DNA of 64,000 bases from Rhodococcus koreensis (GTDB lineage: Bacteria; Actinomycetota; Actinomycetes; Mycobacteriales; Mycobacteriaceae), in assembly GCF_900105905.1 (NCBI RefSeq), contig NZ_FNSV01000005.1, forward strand, positions 3,348,001 to 3,412,000, read 5' to 3'. Made by a program: the position numbers and the translations under genes. A model generated the notes under the pieces. The model saw only the letters and a list, made by a program, of their open reading frames with translations, was not told the origin of the DNA and searched no databases. Shown piece by piece: positions 8,062-17,730 of the stretch (its first letter is position 1; each line of letters starts with the position of its first letter).

Positions 8062-9398
8062 GGGGTCTTGATCTCGCCGTACCGGGCCAGGGCCTCCTGC
8101 CGTTCGTGGGCGTGGTCGACGATCGGCGGCGGATAGTCCTCGGGGCGGCCGTCTTTCAGGGCGTGGACGGCCTTCCCGGAGATCCCGCGCAGTTCGGGCA
8201 CCCACCGCCGCACGTATTCGCCGTCGGGGTCGAACTTCTCCCCCTGGGTCGTCGGGTTGAACACCCGGAAGTACGGCGACGCGTCCGTCCCCGACCCCGC
8301 CGTCCACTGCCAGCCGTGCTGGTTGTTCGCCAGATCGCCGTCGACGAGCTGGTTCATGAAGAAGCGGGCGCCCCGCCACCACGGCAGGTGCAGATCCTTG
8401 ACGAAGAACGACGCGACGATCATCCGCACCCGGTTGTGCATCCAGCCTTCGGCTTTCAGCTGACGCATCCCGGCATCGACGATCGGGAATCCCGTCCGGC
8501 CCTCGCACCACGCCGTGTACGCCTCCTCGGCGTCGGGCCCGCTGTCGTAGCGGATGTGGTCGAAGCGGCGGTCGTAGTTTCCCCGTGCGCTGTCGGGGCG
8601 CTGGAAGAGGATGTCGGCGTAGAAGTCCCGCCACGCGAGCTGCCGCCGGTACTGCTCGGCACTCTTGCTGCGGCGGCGGGCGAGGTCGCGGAGCATCGTC
8701 CGCGGATGAATGTTGCCGTACTTCAGGTACACCGACATCCGGCTGGTCGCGTCGAGCCCCGGACGATCCCGCGCGTCCTCGTACCCGGCGAGGTCGTCCT
8801 CGCAGAACTCCGCCCACCGTTCCAGAGCCGCCGCCTCACCGGCGGTGTACCCGTCGGATTCGGGTTCGGGGATCGTCACCCGCCGCGTCTTCACGTCGTC
8901 CGGGTCCATCCACTCCACCGTCGCGGGCCCGGTGTCGATCGGCGCGCGCCACCCGTGCTCGAGCCACTGCCGGAAGTACGGGGTGAACACGCGGTACGGT
9001 TCCCCGTCCGCCTTGGTCACCCGGCCGGGCGCCACGGCGTACGGCGAACCGGTGGCCACCAGATCGACGTGCTCGGCGACGGCGGCATCCCGCTCGCGAC
9101 CGTAGGGTCCGTAGTCGGCGCTGACATGCACTTCTCCGGCCGCGACCTTCTTCGCCACCCGCGGAACCACGTCGACGGGATCGCCTTTCACCACCAGCAG
9201 CCGGCCGTCGAGCCGGTCGTCCAGTGCGGCGAGGCTGCGGAACAGGAAGTCCCGGCGGGCGCCGCCCGACGTGGTCAGCAACCGGTCGTCGAGAACGAAC
9301 AGGCCGAGCGCACCCGCCCCCGACTCGGCGACCGTGTGGAGCGTCGGCAGGTCACCGAGCCGGAGGTCGCGGCGGAACCAGACGAGTGCGGTGTCCAT
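8058..9398 (-). CDS. phr: Deoxyribodipyrimidine photolyase (class I CPD photolyase)
   Basis: This 446-aa flavoprotein repairs UV-induced cyclobutane dimers with light energy. The N-terminus TALVWFRRDLRLGDLP opens the antenna-binding domain. The FAD-binding domain shows SRMSVYLKYGNIHPRTML, QLAWRDFYADI, WCEGRTGFPIVDAGMRQL, WMHNRVRMIVASFFVKDL and DGDLANNQHGWQWTAGSG, all standard. The ATG at 9398 is chosen because homology begins there; TACCGT lies 7 nt upstream, so a leaderless mRNA is likely. The stop lies in the palindromic repeat. Class I photolyase rather than cryptochrome is the simplest reading. Confidence 0.92.
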   Translation of the reverse strand: MDTALVWFRRDLRLGDLPTLHTVAESGAGALGLFVLDDRLLTTSGGARRDFLFRSLAALDDRLDGRLLVVKGDPVDVVPRVAKKVAAGEVHVSADYGPYGRERDAAVAEHVDLVATGSPYAVAPGRVTKADGEPYRVFTPYFRQWLEHGWRAPIDTGPATVEWMDPDDVKTRRVTIPEPESDGYTAGEAAALERWAEFCEDDLAGYEDARDRPGLDATSRMSVYLKYGNIHPRTMLRDLARRRSKSAEQYRRQLAWRDFYADILFQRPDSARGNYDRRFDHIRYDSGPDAEEAYTAWCEGRTGFPIVDAGMRQLKAEGWMHNRVRMIVASFFVKDLHLPWWRGARFFMNQLVDGDLANNQHGWQWTAGSGTDASPYFRVFNPTTQGEKFDPDGEYVRRWVPELRGISGKAVHALKDGRPEDYPPPIVDHAHERQEALARYGEIKTP

Positions 9399-9427
9399 GT
9401 CTGCCACGGTAACGAAATGCGGGCCGC

Positions 9428-10345
9428 TCAGTTGGTGGAGCGAGCCGAAGACAGCACCGACAGGTACGGGGCGTCGATGTCGTAGTGCGTGAACGCCGAC
9501 AACGCCGCGCGGGCGAACGTCCGCTGCACCGCCCACTGCCTGCCGGGCTTGGTTCGCGCGGTGATCCGCAGCGTGACCGATTCCGCGGTCACCGAGTTCA
9601 CGCCCAGCAGTTCCGGGGGTTCGAGCACGTCCGCCGCGATCGCGTCGCCCTTGGCCGCCTCGGTGACGGCCTCCAGCGCCACCTCGCACGCCCGTTGCAC
9701 GTTGGCGGCGTGCGCGATCGGCAGATCGACCACCGCGACCGCGTACCCCTGGCTCATGTTGCCGACGCGGACGATCTCACCGTTGCGGCAGTACCAGAGG
9801 GTGCCGTTGACGTCGCGGATCGTGGTGACCCGCAGACCCACCGTCTCGACCGTTCCCACGGCCTCACCGAGGTCGACGACGTCGCCGACCCCGTACTGAT
9901 CCTCGAGCAGCATGAAGATGCCCGACAGGAAGTCCCGGACCAGATTCTGCGCACCGAAACCGAGTGCGACACCGATCACACCGGCGGACGCGATGAACGG
10001 CGCGACGTTGACGCCGAGGACGGCGAGCACCTGGAGCACCACCCAGATGAGGACCACGATCGACACCGTCGACTTGAGCACCGACCCGATCGTCCGGGCG
10101 CGTTGCGCGCGACGCTCGTTGACCATGGCTTCCTTGACACCGCGCGGGGCGCGTTCCCGCAGAGGCCGGAGCATGGCCGGCTTGTCCGAGGGCTCCCGGG
10201 GACGCGTCATCCGGTCGATCATCCGGTGCAACGCGAATCGCAGTACGAGCGCCAGGACGACGTAGGTCGCGATCTCGGCCGGCCGGTGAATCAGCCAGTC
10301 ACGGTTGGTTTCGGTCAGTTCGAATGCCTGCAGCGAAGGAAACAT
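9428..10345 (-). CDS. Small-conductance mechanosensitive channel (MscS family)
   Basis: This 305-aa membrane protein has hydrophobic segments near residues 20-38, 85-105 and 112-130. The third is the Gly/Ala-rich pore helix (FIASAGVIGVALGFGAQNLVRDFLSGIFMLLED) followed by the beta domain (YGVGDVVDLGEAVGTVETVGLRVTTIRD), a clear MscS signature. The family releases solutes under hypo-osmotic shock. The ATG at 10345 is preferred over a TTG two codons earlier. TACACT lies 8 nt upstream. It is divergent from prrA. Confidence 0.9.
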   Translation of the reverse strand: MFPSLQAFELTETNRDWLIHRPAEIATYVVLALVLRFALHRMIDRMTRPREPSDKPAMLRPLRERAPRGVKEAMVNERRAQRARTIGSVLKSTVSIVVLIWVVLQVLAVLGVNVAPFIASAGVIGVALGFGAQNLVRDFLSGIFMLLEDQYGVGDVVDLGEAVGTVETVGLRVTTIRDVNGTLWYCRNGEIVRVGNMSQGYAVAVVDLPIAHAANVQRACEVALEAVTEAAKGDAIAADVLEPPELLGVNSVTAESVTLRITARTKPGRQWAVQRTFARAALSAFTHYDIDAPYLSVLSSARSTN

Positions 10346-10427
10346 CCTCAACGAGTGTACGGACGAGACACGCTCTCACAACTGCCATCCGCACGCTCTG
10401 TGGTCGCGCCCACGGCACAATGCAGGG

Positions 10428-11144
10428 GTGACCGTCACCGACTCAGCCAGTGTCCTCGTGGTCGACGACGACGAGGACGTGCGGACTTCGCTCGAACGCG
10501 GCCTGCGCCTGTCCGGATTCACCGTCCTCACCGCCGTCGACGGCGCCGACGCACTGCGGGTGGTCAGCGAGCAGCGCCCGGACGCGATGGTCCTCGACAT
10601 GAACATGCCGGTCATCGACGGCACCGGCGTGGTGACCGCGCTGCGCGCCATGAGCAACGACATCCCGATCTGTGTGCTCAGCGCCCGCGACACCGTCGAC
10701 GACCGCATCTCCGGTCTGGAGTCGGGCGCCGACGACTACCTGGTCAAGCCGTTCGTCCTCGCCGAACTGATCGCGCGGATCCGGGCGATGCTGCGCCGGC
10801 ACGGAACGACCACCGCCGCGCCCGCCGACTCGCCCGCGACCCCGCCGATTCGGATCGGTGCGCTCGAGATCCGCATGTCCGCACGCCGGGTCTTCATGGC
10901 GGGCGAGGAGGTGACACTGACCAAGCGGGAATTCGAACTGCTCGAGGTTCTCGCCCGCAACGTCGGCATCGTGCTGAGCCGCGAGCGGCTCCTCGAACTG
11001 GTGTGGGGGTACGACTTCGTCGCCGACACCAACGTGGTCGACGTCTTCGTCGGCTACCTGCGGCGCAAGTTCGAGGTCGGTGGTCAGCCGCGCCTCCTGC
11101 ACACGGTCCGCGGAGTGGGGTTCGTGCTGCGGGAACCGTCGTGA
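10428..11144 (+). CDS. prrA: Two-component response regulator PrrA-type (OmpR family)
   Basis: This 238-aa protein has a receiver domain (acidic VVDDDED, phospho-acceptor Asp57 in AMVLDMNMP, Lys107 in YLVKPF) and a C-terminal OmpR winged helix (LTKREFELLEVLARN...VVDVFVGYLRRKFE...LHTVRGVGFVLRE). Similarity to M. tuberculosis PrrA is strong over the whole length (ERGLRLSGF, VVTALRAM, GADDYLVKPFVLAEL). PrrAB controls growth and respiratory or nitrogen-related genes in mycobacteria. The GTG start is chosen by alignment. It overlaps prrB by 4 bp (GTGA), so the two are translationally coupled. Confidence 0.9.
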   Translation: MTVTDSASVLVVDDDEDVRTSLERGLRLSGFTVLTAVDGADALRVVSEQRPDAMVLDMNMPVIDGTGVVTALRAMSNDIPICVLSARDTVDDRISGLESGADDYLVKPFVLAELIARIRAMLRRHGTTTAAPADSPATPPIRIGALEIRMSARRVFMAGEEVTLTKREFELLEVLARNVGIVLSRERLLELVWGYDFVADTNVVDVFVGYLRRKFEVGGQPRLLHTVRGVGFVLREPS

Positions 11145-12481
11145 AACGGTCGTTCTCCCTCCGGACCCGTGTGGCCGCCGCGACGGCGCTCGGGGCGACG
11201 ATCATCGTCGTCGCGCTCGGCATCCTGGTGTCGCTGGCGATCAACCGGAACAACCTCTCGCAGCTCGACCGGCGGCTAGAGACGGCGTCGGATGTCCTCG
11301 TGCCCAACGCCGCCACCGCCGGGCTGTTCCTCGGGGCGCTCGGCGACAAGGGCGCGTTCGCGATCACGATCCGTTCGGCCGACGGCAACACCGTGCTGGT
11401 CAGCACCCCCACCCAGCTGCCCGAACTCGATCCGGGCACACAGACCGTCGAGGTCGGTGACACGCAGTACCGGGCGTACACCGCCACCGTGCCGCTCCTC
11501 GGCACCCGGATCTCCCTGGCCGTGCCGTACGCCGAAGCGCAGGACGTGACGTCCGAGCAGCAACGGCAGGTGGCCCTGGTGGGGGTCCTCGCCGTCGCCG
11601 CCGCCAGCGGCCTCGGGTGGCTGTTCGGGGGTCGTGCGGTGCGACCCCTGGTCGACCTGACCGGCCGCATCGTGCGCCGCGAACCGAAACTGACACCCAC
11701 GTCCTCGGGGGTGCGGGAGGCCGACGAACTGGCGTCCGCCGCCGAGTCGATGCTGCGCGACGTCGCCGAGGCGCAGGCCGCGACCACCGCCGCCCTCGCC
11801 ACCGCCCGCGATTTCGCCGCCGTGTCGGCGCACGAACTGCGCACGCCGCTCACCGCGATGCGCACCGACCTCGAGGTCCTCACCACCCACGACCTGACTC
11901 AGCCGCAGAGGGACGAGATCCTTCACGACCTCGCCCGGGCGCAGGGGCGGGTGGAGTCGACGCTGTCCGACCTCGAGCGCCTCGCCCGCGGCGAACTGTC
12001 CACCGACAAGGACTTCGTGGACTGCGACCTCGTCGACATCAGCGACCTCGCCGCGGAGGAGGCGATGCGTCACAACCCCGGCCTGCAGGTGACCGTCGAC
12101 GCGGCCCCGGTGACGGTCCGCGGCATGCCCGGCGGACTGCGCCTCACCCTGGACAACGCCATCAAGAACGCGGTCCGGCACGGCGGCGCCACCGCGGTGA
12201 CGATCACACTGAGAGCGGCCGACGGCATCACCACCGTCGTCGTCGACGACAACGGTTCCGGGGTGCCCGAGGCCGAGCGGACCGCCGTGTTCGAACGGTT
12301 CCACCGCGGTTCCAACGCGACGAAGAGCGGATCGGGCCTGGGCCTCGCGCTCGTCGCCCAGCAGGCCGCATTGCACAACGGCAGCGCACGTTTCGAGGTC
12401 AGCCCGCTCGGCGGCGCACGGCTCGTCGTGGAATTGCACACCGACACGACCCGGAAAGCGGAAAGCCCCGCCTCACCGTGA
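11141..12481 (+). CDS. prrB: Sensor histidine kinase PrrB-type
   Basis: This 446-aa membrane kinase has transmembrane segments near residues 11-34 and 143-163 flanking a short external sensor, then a HAMP-like linker. The dimerisation helix has DFAAVSAHELRTPLTAM (His231), followed by N box LDNAIKNAVRHGG, G1 DDNGSGVP and G2 GSGLGLALV. It partners prrA, with which it overlaps. DFAAVS-HELRTPLTAMRT and the C-terminal SPLGGARLVVEL match the mycobacterial protein. The GTG start lies in the GTGA overlap. The end of the gene contains the left arm of a terminator hairpin. Confidence 0.9.
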   Translation: MKRSFSLRTRVAAATALGATIIVVALGILVSLAINRNNLSQLDRRLETASDVLVPNAATAGLFLGALGDKGAFAITIRSADGNTVLVSTPTQLPELDPGTQTVEVGDTQYRAYTATVPLLGTRISLAVPYAEAQDVTSEQQRQVALVGVLAVAAASGLGWLFGGRAVRPLVDLTGRIVRREPKLTPTSSGVREADELASAAESMLRDVAEAQAATTAALATARDFAAVSAHELRTPLTAMRTDLEVLTTHDLTQPQRDEILHDLARAQGRVESTLSDLERLARGELSTDKDFVDCDLVDISDLAAEEAMRHNPGLQVTVDAAPVTVRGMPGGLRLTLDNAIKNAVRHGGATAVTITLRAADGITTVVVDDNGSGVPEAERTAVFERFHRGSNATKSGSGLGLALVAQQAALHNGSARFEVSPLGGARLVVELHTDTTRKAESPASP

Positions 12482-12494
12482 GGTGATGCGGGGC
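12465..12494. terminator. Hairpin terminator between prrB and the FKBP gene
   Basis: Arms GCCCCGCCTCACC and GGTGATGCGGGGC pair with one mismatch around a GTGA loop. It starts inside the last codons of prrB and serves a convergent junction, so it may terminate both sides. There is no long T tract, as is common in actinobacteria. Confidence 0.7.
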
Positions 12495-12510
12495 CTTCGG
12501 ACCGTGGAGA

Positions 12511-12873
12511 CTATTCCTTCACGTCCAGCAGGTCGATCATGAACACCAGCGTCTTGCCGGACAGCTGGTGTCCGGCGCCGGCGGGACCGTAGGCGAGCTC
12601 CGGCGGGATGGTGAGCTGACGACGTCCGCCCACCTTCATGCCGGGGATGCCGTCCTGCCAGCCCTTGATGAGGCCACGCAGCGGGAACTGGATGGACTCG
12701 CCGCGGCTCCAGGAGGAGTCGAACTCCTCGCCGGACTCGAACTCGACGCCGACGTAGTGCACCTCGACGGTGCCACCGGGGACGGCCTCGGCGCCCTCTC
12801 CGACGACCACGTCCTTGACAACCAGGTCGGTCGGGGCGGGTCCCTCTTGGAACTCGATCTCGGGCTTGGTCAT
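12511..12873 (-). CDS. FKBP-type peptidyl-prolyl cis-trans isomerase
   Basis: This 120-aa protein is a single FKBP domain: VHYVGVEFESGEEFDSSW, GLIKGWQDGIPGMKVGGRR, LTIPPELAYGPAGAGHQLSGKTLVFMIDLLDV. It catalyses proline isomerisation during protein folding. No signal peptide is seen, so it is probably cytoplasmic. The ribosome site GAGGAGG is clear. It follows gltA on the same strand after 47 bp and could be read with it. Confidence 0.93.
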   Translation of the reverse strand: MTKPEIEFQEGPAPTDLVVKDVVVGEGAEAVPGGTVEVHYVGVEFESGEEFDSSWSRGESIQFPLRGLIKGWQDGIPGMKVGGRRQLTIPPELAYGPAGAGHQLSGKTLVFMIDLLDVKE

Positions 12874-12920
12874 GTGTCCTCCTCGATGAGGGCTCTATGG
12901 TTCGGCACAGGCGTTCGCGA

Positions 12921-14216
12921 TCAGCGACCTGTGACGTCCTTGTAGTCACGCTCGGTGTAGCCGGTGTAGATCTGGCGCGGACGGCCGATCTTCGTAGCGG
13001 GATCTTCGTGCATCTCGCGCCAGTGTGCAATCCACCCGGGCAAGCGGCCCATGGCGAACAGAACGGTGAACATGCGCGTCGGGAAGCCCATGGCGCGGTA
13101 GATCAGACCCGTGTAGAAGTCGACGTTCGGGTACAGCTTGCGCTCGACGAAGTAGTCGTCGGTCAGCGCCGCCTCTTCGAGGGCCATCGCGATCTCGAGC
13201 AGTTCGTCGTCGCCGCCGAGCTTGTCGAGGATGGTGTGTGCCGTCTGCTTGACGATCGCGGCGCGCGGGTCGTAGTTGCGGTAGACGCGGTGCCCGAAGC
13301 CCATGAGCTTCACGCCGTCTTCCTTGTTCTTGACCTTGCGGACGAAGTCGCCTGCGTTGCTGCCGCTGGCCTTGATCTCGTCGAGCATCTCCAGCACCGC
13401 CTGGTTGGCGCCGCCGTGCAGCGGGCCCCAGAGTGCGTTGATGCCACCGGAAATCGAGGTGAACAGGTTGGCGTCGGAGGAGCCGACCAGGCGGACCGTC
13501 GACGTGGAGCAGTTCTGCTCATGGTCGGCGTGCAGGATCAGCAGCATGTCGAGTGCCTTGGCGATCTCGGGATCGATCTCGTAGGGCTCCGCGGGGAAGC
13601 CGAACGTCATCCGGAGGAAGTTCTCGACGAGGTTCAGGGAGTTGTCCGGGTACAGGAACGGCTGCCCGACGGACTTCTTGTACGCGTAGGCGGCGATGGT
13701 CGGCAGCTTCGCGAGAAGGCGGATGGTCGACAGTTCTACCTGTTCCGGGTCGGCCGGGTCCAGGGAGTCCTGGTAGTACGCGGACAGCGCGTTGACGGCG
13801 CTGGACAGGACCGGCATCGGGTGCGCGTTCCGGGGGAACCCGTCGAAGAACCTCTTCAGGTCCTCGTGCAGCAGGGTGTGGCGCCGGATCCGGTCGGTGA
13901 ACGACTCCAGCTGCGCCGGAGTGGGCAGCTCACCGTAGATCAGCAGGTAGCTGACCTCGATGAAAGTCGACTTCTCGGCCAGCTGTTCGATCGGGTATCC
14001 GCGGTAACGGAGGATCCCCTTCTCACCGTCGATATAGGTGATCGCGGAGCTGGTGGAGGCGGTATTGACGAAACCCGGGTCCAGGGTGGTGTACCCGGTG
14101 CTGGCGAGCAGCTTGCCCAGTTCGATACCGTCATTGCCCTCGGTTGCCCTGGCAATGGACATCGTGTGCTCACCACCAGGGTAGGTAAGCGTGGGCTTTG
14201 TGTCATTGTCAGGCAC
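12921..14216 (-). CDS. gltA: Citrate synthase, type II (TCA cycle)
   Basis: This 431-aa enzyme condenses oxaloacetate with acetyl-CoA. The long N-terminal region (LTYPGGEHTMSI...GYTTLDPGFVNTASTSSAITYIDGEKGILRYRGYP) marks the NADH-sensitive type II form. Catalytic residues lie in LWGPLHGGANQAV, MGFGHRVYRNYDPRA and YPNVDFYTG. It is equivalent to mycobacterial gltA2. A second, shorter citrate synthase lies 3.7 kb away at 17931. The ATG at 14216 agrees with the family. Confidence 0.95.
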   Translation of the reverse strand: MPDNDTKPTLTYPGGEHTMSIARATEGNDGIELGKLLASTGYTTLDPGFVNTASTSSAITYIDGEKGILRYRGYPIEQLAEKSTFIEVSYLLIYGELPTPAQLESFTDRIRRHTLLHEDLKRFFDGFPRNAHPMPVLSSAVNALSAYYQDSLDPADPEQVELSTIRLLAKLPTIAAYAYKKSVGQPFLYPDNSLNLVENFLRMTFGFPAEPYEIDPEIAKALDMLLILHADHEQNCSTSTVRLVGSSDANLFTSISGGINALWGPLHGGANQAVLEMLDEIKASGSNAGDFVRKVKNKEDGVKLMGFGHRVYRNYDPRAAIVKQTAHTILDKLGGDDELLEIAMALEEAALTDDYFVERKLYPNVDFYTGLIYRAMGFPTRMFTVLFAMGRLPGWIAHWREMHEDPATKIGRPRQIYTGYTERDYKDVTGR

Positions 14217-14644
14217 GAAGCATCCCTCTCAAGCTCAAACCAATGAGTAACAACTTCATTCAGGTAGAAACTAGCCCCACTCTGGCCTGCCTGCCGAAGG
14301 CGGGTCCGCTCAGGGGCCGTGACGCGGCCTCCCCGCGGGATGCGTGGCGACCTCGGGGAAGGGTCGGCGAACGGGTTGGTCGAGTGTCCGATTTGCCCGC
14401 ACGGCGCGGGAGCGGAATCCGTGGGGGCCAGTTGCCCGGGACTGGACTGGCCTCGTTACCTGCACCGATGCCGAGGACGGCGAAGAACGCACGCCGTGGC
14501 ACCCGGTGCAGTGAGGGAAGTACAGAGGCTGGCACAAAGACCGTCGGCCGCGACGGGAGAACCCCCGCCGGACGTATCGGCCGGACCGCGACCGGTGTTA
14601 CACCGTCTCACCAAGTGGGCACCCGGCGGTCGAAAATCGAACCG
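14217..14644. other. 428-bp intergenic region upstream of gltA
   Basis: No convincing coding sequence. The part next to gltA (14217-14275) is AT-richer and should hold its promoter. The rest is GC-rich with several short inverted repeats but no match I can name. A small RNA or a long gltA leader cannot be excluded. Confidence 0.4.
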
Positions 14645-15607
14645 CTACGACCCCCGCGCCGACATGCCCCACACACCGGTCCACTGCTGTCCCGGAGCGA
14701 GCACCAATTGATCGATTCCGGAGTTGAACGCATCCGGCGGGCACGTCATCGGTTCCAGGGCCAGCGCCCGGCCGCGGCCCGGGTACGACTTGCCCGCGTC
14801 GGGATCCGCGACGAACGCCTGCAGCCAACCGAACTCCCGGGCCGCCCACAGGACCGTTCCGGTGCCGTCCGGTGCGCGCAATTCGTGCCGCGACCTGCCG
14901 TCCACGTCCACATCCAGTGCGCTGAACGGGGTGTCGAGGGCCACACCCGCCAGCGTCCGAGGGCTGGTGAAGTCGTAGTCGGTGCCCGCGACGGCCTGCG
15001 AACCGCCGCTGGGCAGCATCCGCTCGTCGAGCGGCAGCCGGGTGCCTGCCGACAGGCGCAGCGTGCACTCGTCGAGGGGAAAGTCGCCGGCGCGGACGTA
15101 AGAGTGGAAACCCATCCCGAACGGCGCCGGGATGGCCCCCGTGTTGGTGGCGGTGTGCGTCACGGTCAGACCGTCGTCGCCCAGGACGTAGTCGACGGTG
15201 AGCCGCAGCGGGTACGGCCACCCCTTGTGGAGGCCGACGTCGATCGACAACTCGATGCGGTCGTCGGCGTGATTGACGACACGCCAGTCCCGGCGACGGA
15301 CGAATCCGTGGCTCGCGTTGGCGAACCCCGGCTCCGTGATCTCGAGCTGATGGTCGATGCCGTCGAAGGCGAACCGGCCGTCGCGGATCCGGTTGGGCCA
15401 CGGCGCGAGGATCAGCCCGGCCGACAGCGGGGGCCGGGTGCCGAGGTCCCACGTCTCGGTGAGCGCCGTCGGCCCGTCCGGACCGTCCCGTTCGAGTAGC
15501 CGGAGTCCGGCACCGGTGGCCGCGATACCGGCCCGGTAGCCGCCGCCCCGGATCTCGAATCCAGCCGCGGCAGGCCTGTCCGTCTTCGACGACTGTGATT
15601 CACCCAT
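14645..15607 (-). CDS. Aldose 1-epimerase family protein
   Basis: This 320-aa protein has the galactose mutarotase fold: LAPWPNRIRDGRF, HGFVRRRDW, VTHTATNTGAIPAPFGMGFHSYV (catalytic His region), LALEPMTCPPDAFN (catalytic Glu region). The family interconverts anomers of sugars. The ATG at 15607 precedes the conserved part; another ATG is 27 nt further upstream. It lies 52 bp downstream of the MFS gene on the same strand. Confidence 0.85.
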   Translation of the reverse strand: MGESQSSKTDRPAAAGFEIRGGGYRAGIAATGAGLRLLERDGPDGPTALTETWDLGTRPPLSAGLILAPWPNRIRDGRFAFDGIDHQLEITEPGFANASHGFVRRRDWRVVNHADDRIELSIDVGLHKGWPYPLRLTVDYVLGDDGLTVTHTATNTGAIPAPFGMGFHSYVRAGDFPLDECTLRLSAGTRLPLDERMLPSGGSQAVAGTDYDFTSPRTLAGVALDTPFSALDVDVDGRSRHELRAPDGTGTVLWAAREFGWLQAFVADPDAGKSYPGRGRALALEPMTCPPDAFNSGIDQLVLAPGQQWTGVWGMSARGS

Positions 15608-15659
15608 GCATTTCAGTGTGCACGAGATCTGCACGAGATATGTGATGGCGCACGGGAAC

Positions 15660-16946
15660 CTAGCGCGTGACCTTGTACCGCATCAGCGCCGGGAACGCGA
15701 GCGCGGCGATCACCACGCCGATGACGACGAGGACGCCGCCACCGGCCGCGGCGACGCTCGTTCCGACCGCCGCGGCCGCTGCGCCGTGCAGGACGTCGCC
15801 GATCCGCGGACCCCCGGCGACGACGACGATGAAGACGCCCTGGAGTCGTCCGCGCATCTCGTCCGTGGCGACCTGCTGGAGCATGGTGCTGCGGAACGCC
15901 GCGGAGACCATGTCGACGGCGCCGCCGAACGCGAGGAACGCCAGAGCGATCCACAACAGGGCGGGACTGCCGCCGGGTGAGGCGAGTCCCACGACGACGC
16001 CGAAGCCCACCATCGCCAGACCCCACAGCGCGATGCACACGATCACGGCGCGGCCCTGACGCCGGACCCTCGGCAGCCAGCCGGAGAACACGCCGCCGGC
16101 CACCGCGCCGACGGACATCGCCGCGAACAGCAGGCCGAGCGCCACACCGCCGGAGGCCGGGTCGCCGAACGTGTCGTGCGCGATCTGCGGGAACAACGCC
16201 CGCGGCATACCGAACACCATCGCGATGATGTCGACGACGAACGACGCGAGCAGCACCTTCTGGGTGGCGAGGTAAGCGAACCCGTCGAACACCTCGCGCA
16301 GCCCGGCGCGCCGGGACTCCCCCGTCGGCGGGATGGCCGGCAGCCGGAGTACCGCCCACAGGGTGGCCAGGAGGGCGATCGAATCGACGAGATACAGCGT
16401 CGACAGCCCGACCACCGGAATCATGACCCCGGCGAGCAACGGTCCGGCGATGGCGCCGAACTGCATGACCGTCATGTTGAGCGAGTTGGCCGCGGGCAGC
16501 TGTTCCACCGGGATGAGCCGCGGGATGATCGCGCTGCGGGTCGGCTGGTTGACCGCGAAGAATGCCTGCTGCAGACCCAGCAGTCCGAGCACCAGCCACA
16601 CGTTGTTCAGGCCGAGCGCCGCCTGCACCCAGAAAAGCACCGCCGTGACACCGAGTCCGACGGTGGTGATCGTCAGCAGTTTCCGCCGGTCCATGACGTC
16701 GGCGAGCGCGCCGCCCCACAGTCCGAACACGACCAGCGGTACCAGCGCGAAGACACCGGTCAGTCCCACGTACGCCGAGCTACGGGTGATCTCGTACACC
16801 TGCTGCGGCACGGCGACGACGCTGAGCTGTCCGCCGATCACCGTCACGATCCCGGCCGCCCACAGGCGCCGGTAGTCCCGGTTCTGCAGCGGCGCCGTGT
16901 CGGCGAGCAGCCGCCGCTTCCTCTTCTCGGTGACGGTGTCGGTCAT
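15660..16946 (-). CDS. MFS transporter (EntS/enterobactin-exporter-like)
   Basis: This 428-aa protein has 12 predicted membrane segments. NRDYRRLWAAGIVTVIGGQLSVVAVPQQVYEITRSS and WGGALADVMDRRKLL are typical of the EntS-like branch of major facilitators. Gly/Ala-rich helices follow. It lies in a minus-strand run pdxH - MFS - epimerase. The substrate is unknown. The convergent-type MFS at 30749 belongs to the same broad branch. Confidence 0.86.
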   Translation of the reverse strand: MTDTVTEKRKRRLLADTAPLQNRDYRRLWAAGIVTVIGGQLSVVAVPQQVYEITRSSAYVGLTGVFALVPLVVFGLWGGALADVMDRRKLLTITTVGLGVTAVLFWVQAALGLNNVWLVLGLLGLQQAFFAVNQPTRSAIIPRLIPVEQLPAANSLNMTVMQFGAIAGPLLAGVMIPVVGLSTLYLVDSIALLATLWAVLRLPAIPPTGESRRAGLREVFDGFAYLATQKVLLASFVVDIIAMVFGMPRALFPQIAHDTFGDPASGGVALGLLFAAMSVGAVAGGVFSGWLPRVRRQGRAVIVCIALWGLAMVGFGVVVGLASPGGSPALLWIALAFLAFGGAVDMVSAAFRSTMLQQVATDEMRGRLQGVFIVVVAGGPRIGDVLHGAAAAAVGTSVAAAGGGVLVVIGVVIAALAFPALMRYKVTR

Positions 16947-16988
16947 TCTTCCCTTAGCTCGTTTCCCATGCTCACTATTCCCCGGTCG

Positions 16989-17690
16989 TCACGGCTGCAG
17001 CCGCTCCACCGTCCACGAGCCGTCGACCAGCGACGTCCGGATGCGGTTGTGCATCCGGTTGGCGCGGCCCTGCCAGAACTCCACGACAGCGGGGCGGATC
17101 AGGATTCCGCCCCAGTCCGGCCGCACCGGGATGTCGACGTCGACGGGGAAACGCTCCGCCGCGTGCAGCAGCGCGGCGTCCAGTTCGGCCCGTGAACCGA
17201 TCGGTCGCGACTGCTCGGACGCCCACGCCCCCAGCCGGGATCCGCGGGGCCTGCTGTGCCAGTACTCGTCCGTGACCTCGGCACTCACGCGCTCGACCGG
17301 GCCGCGGACGGTGATCTGCCGGGCGACGGGCACCCAGGTGAACGTCACCGACGCGTACGGCACCGACTCCAACTGGCGGCCCTTGTCCGAGTCGTAGTTG
17401 GTGAAGAACAGCACACCGTCGGCACTCAGTCCCTTGCAGAGGACGGTGCGGGTGCACGGGTGTCCGTGCTCGTCGACGGTTCCGAGGGTCATCGCGTTGG
17501 GTTCGGGGACCCCGGACTCCACAGCGTCCTCGAGCCACCCGCGCATCAGGGGAAGCCAGCCGTCGCTCAGCTGGTCGGCGTCCAGATCGGAGTCGATATA
17601 CGCTCCGTCGGCGCCCTGGTGTGCGTAACCGACGCGCATGGCCGCGAGGTCCTTGTTCACCGGTTTCGGGTGTTCTGCATCTGGAGACAC
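16989..17690 (-). CDS. pdxH: Pyridoxamine 5'-phosphate oxidase
   Basis: This 233-aa FMN enzyme makes pyridoxal 5'-phosphate. Motifs: AMRVGY (substrate contact), PNAMTLGTVDEHGHPCTRTVLCKGL, FFTNYDSDKGRQL, RPRGSRLGAWASEQSRPIGSR, and the C-terminal EFWQGRANRMHNRI...ERLQP. The GTG at 17690 (VSPDAEHPKPVNKDL) is selected from family length; no clear ribosome site is seen. It is divergent from citA. Confidence 0.9.
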   Translation of the reverse strand: MSPDAEHPKPVNKDLAAMRVGYAHQGADGAYIDSDLDADQLSDGWLPLMRGWLEDAVESGVPEPNAMTLGTVDEHGHPCTRTVLCKGLSADGVLFFTNYDSDKGRQLESVPYASVTFTWVPVARQITVRGPVERVSAEVTDEYWHSRPRGSRLGAWASEQSRPIGSRAELDAALLHAAERFPVDVDIPVRPDWGGILIRPAVVEFWQGRANRMHNRIRTSLVDGSWTVERLQP

Positions 17691-17730
17691 AGCCGAGAAC
17701 GCTACTCCCGGGTATGCACTGATCAACTCT

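Noticed and set aside
9485..11140. 998-aa plus-strand frame running into prrB
   Set aside because: Only the part from 11141 is real (PrrB); the rest is a shadow of mscS and prrA.
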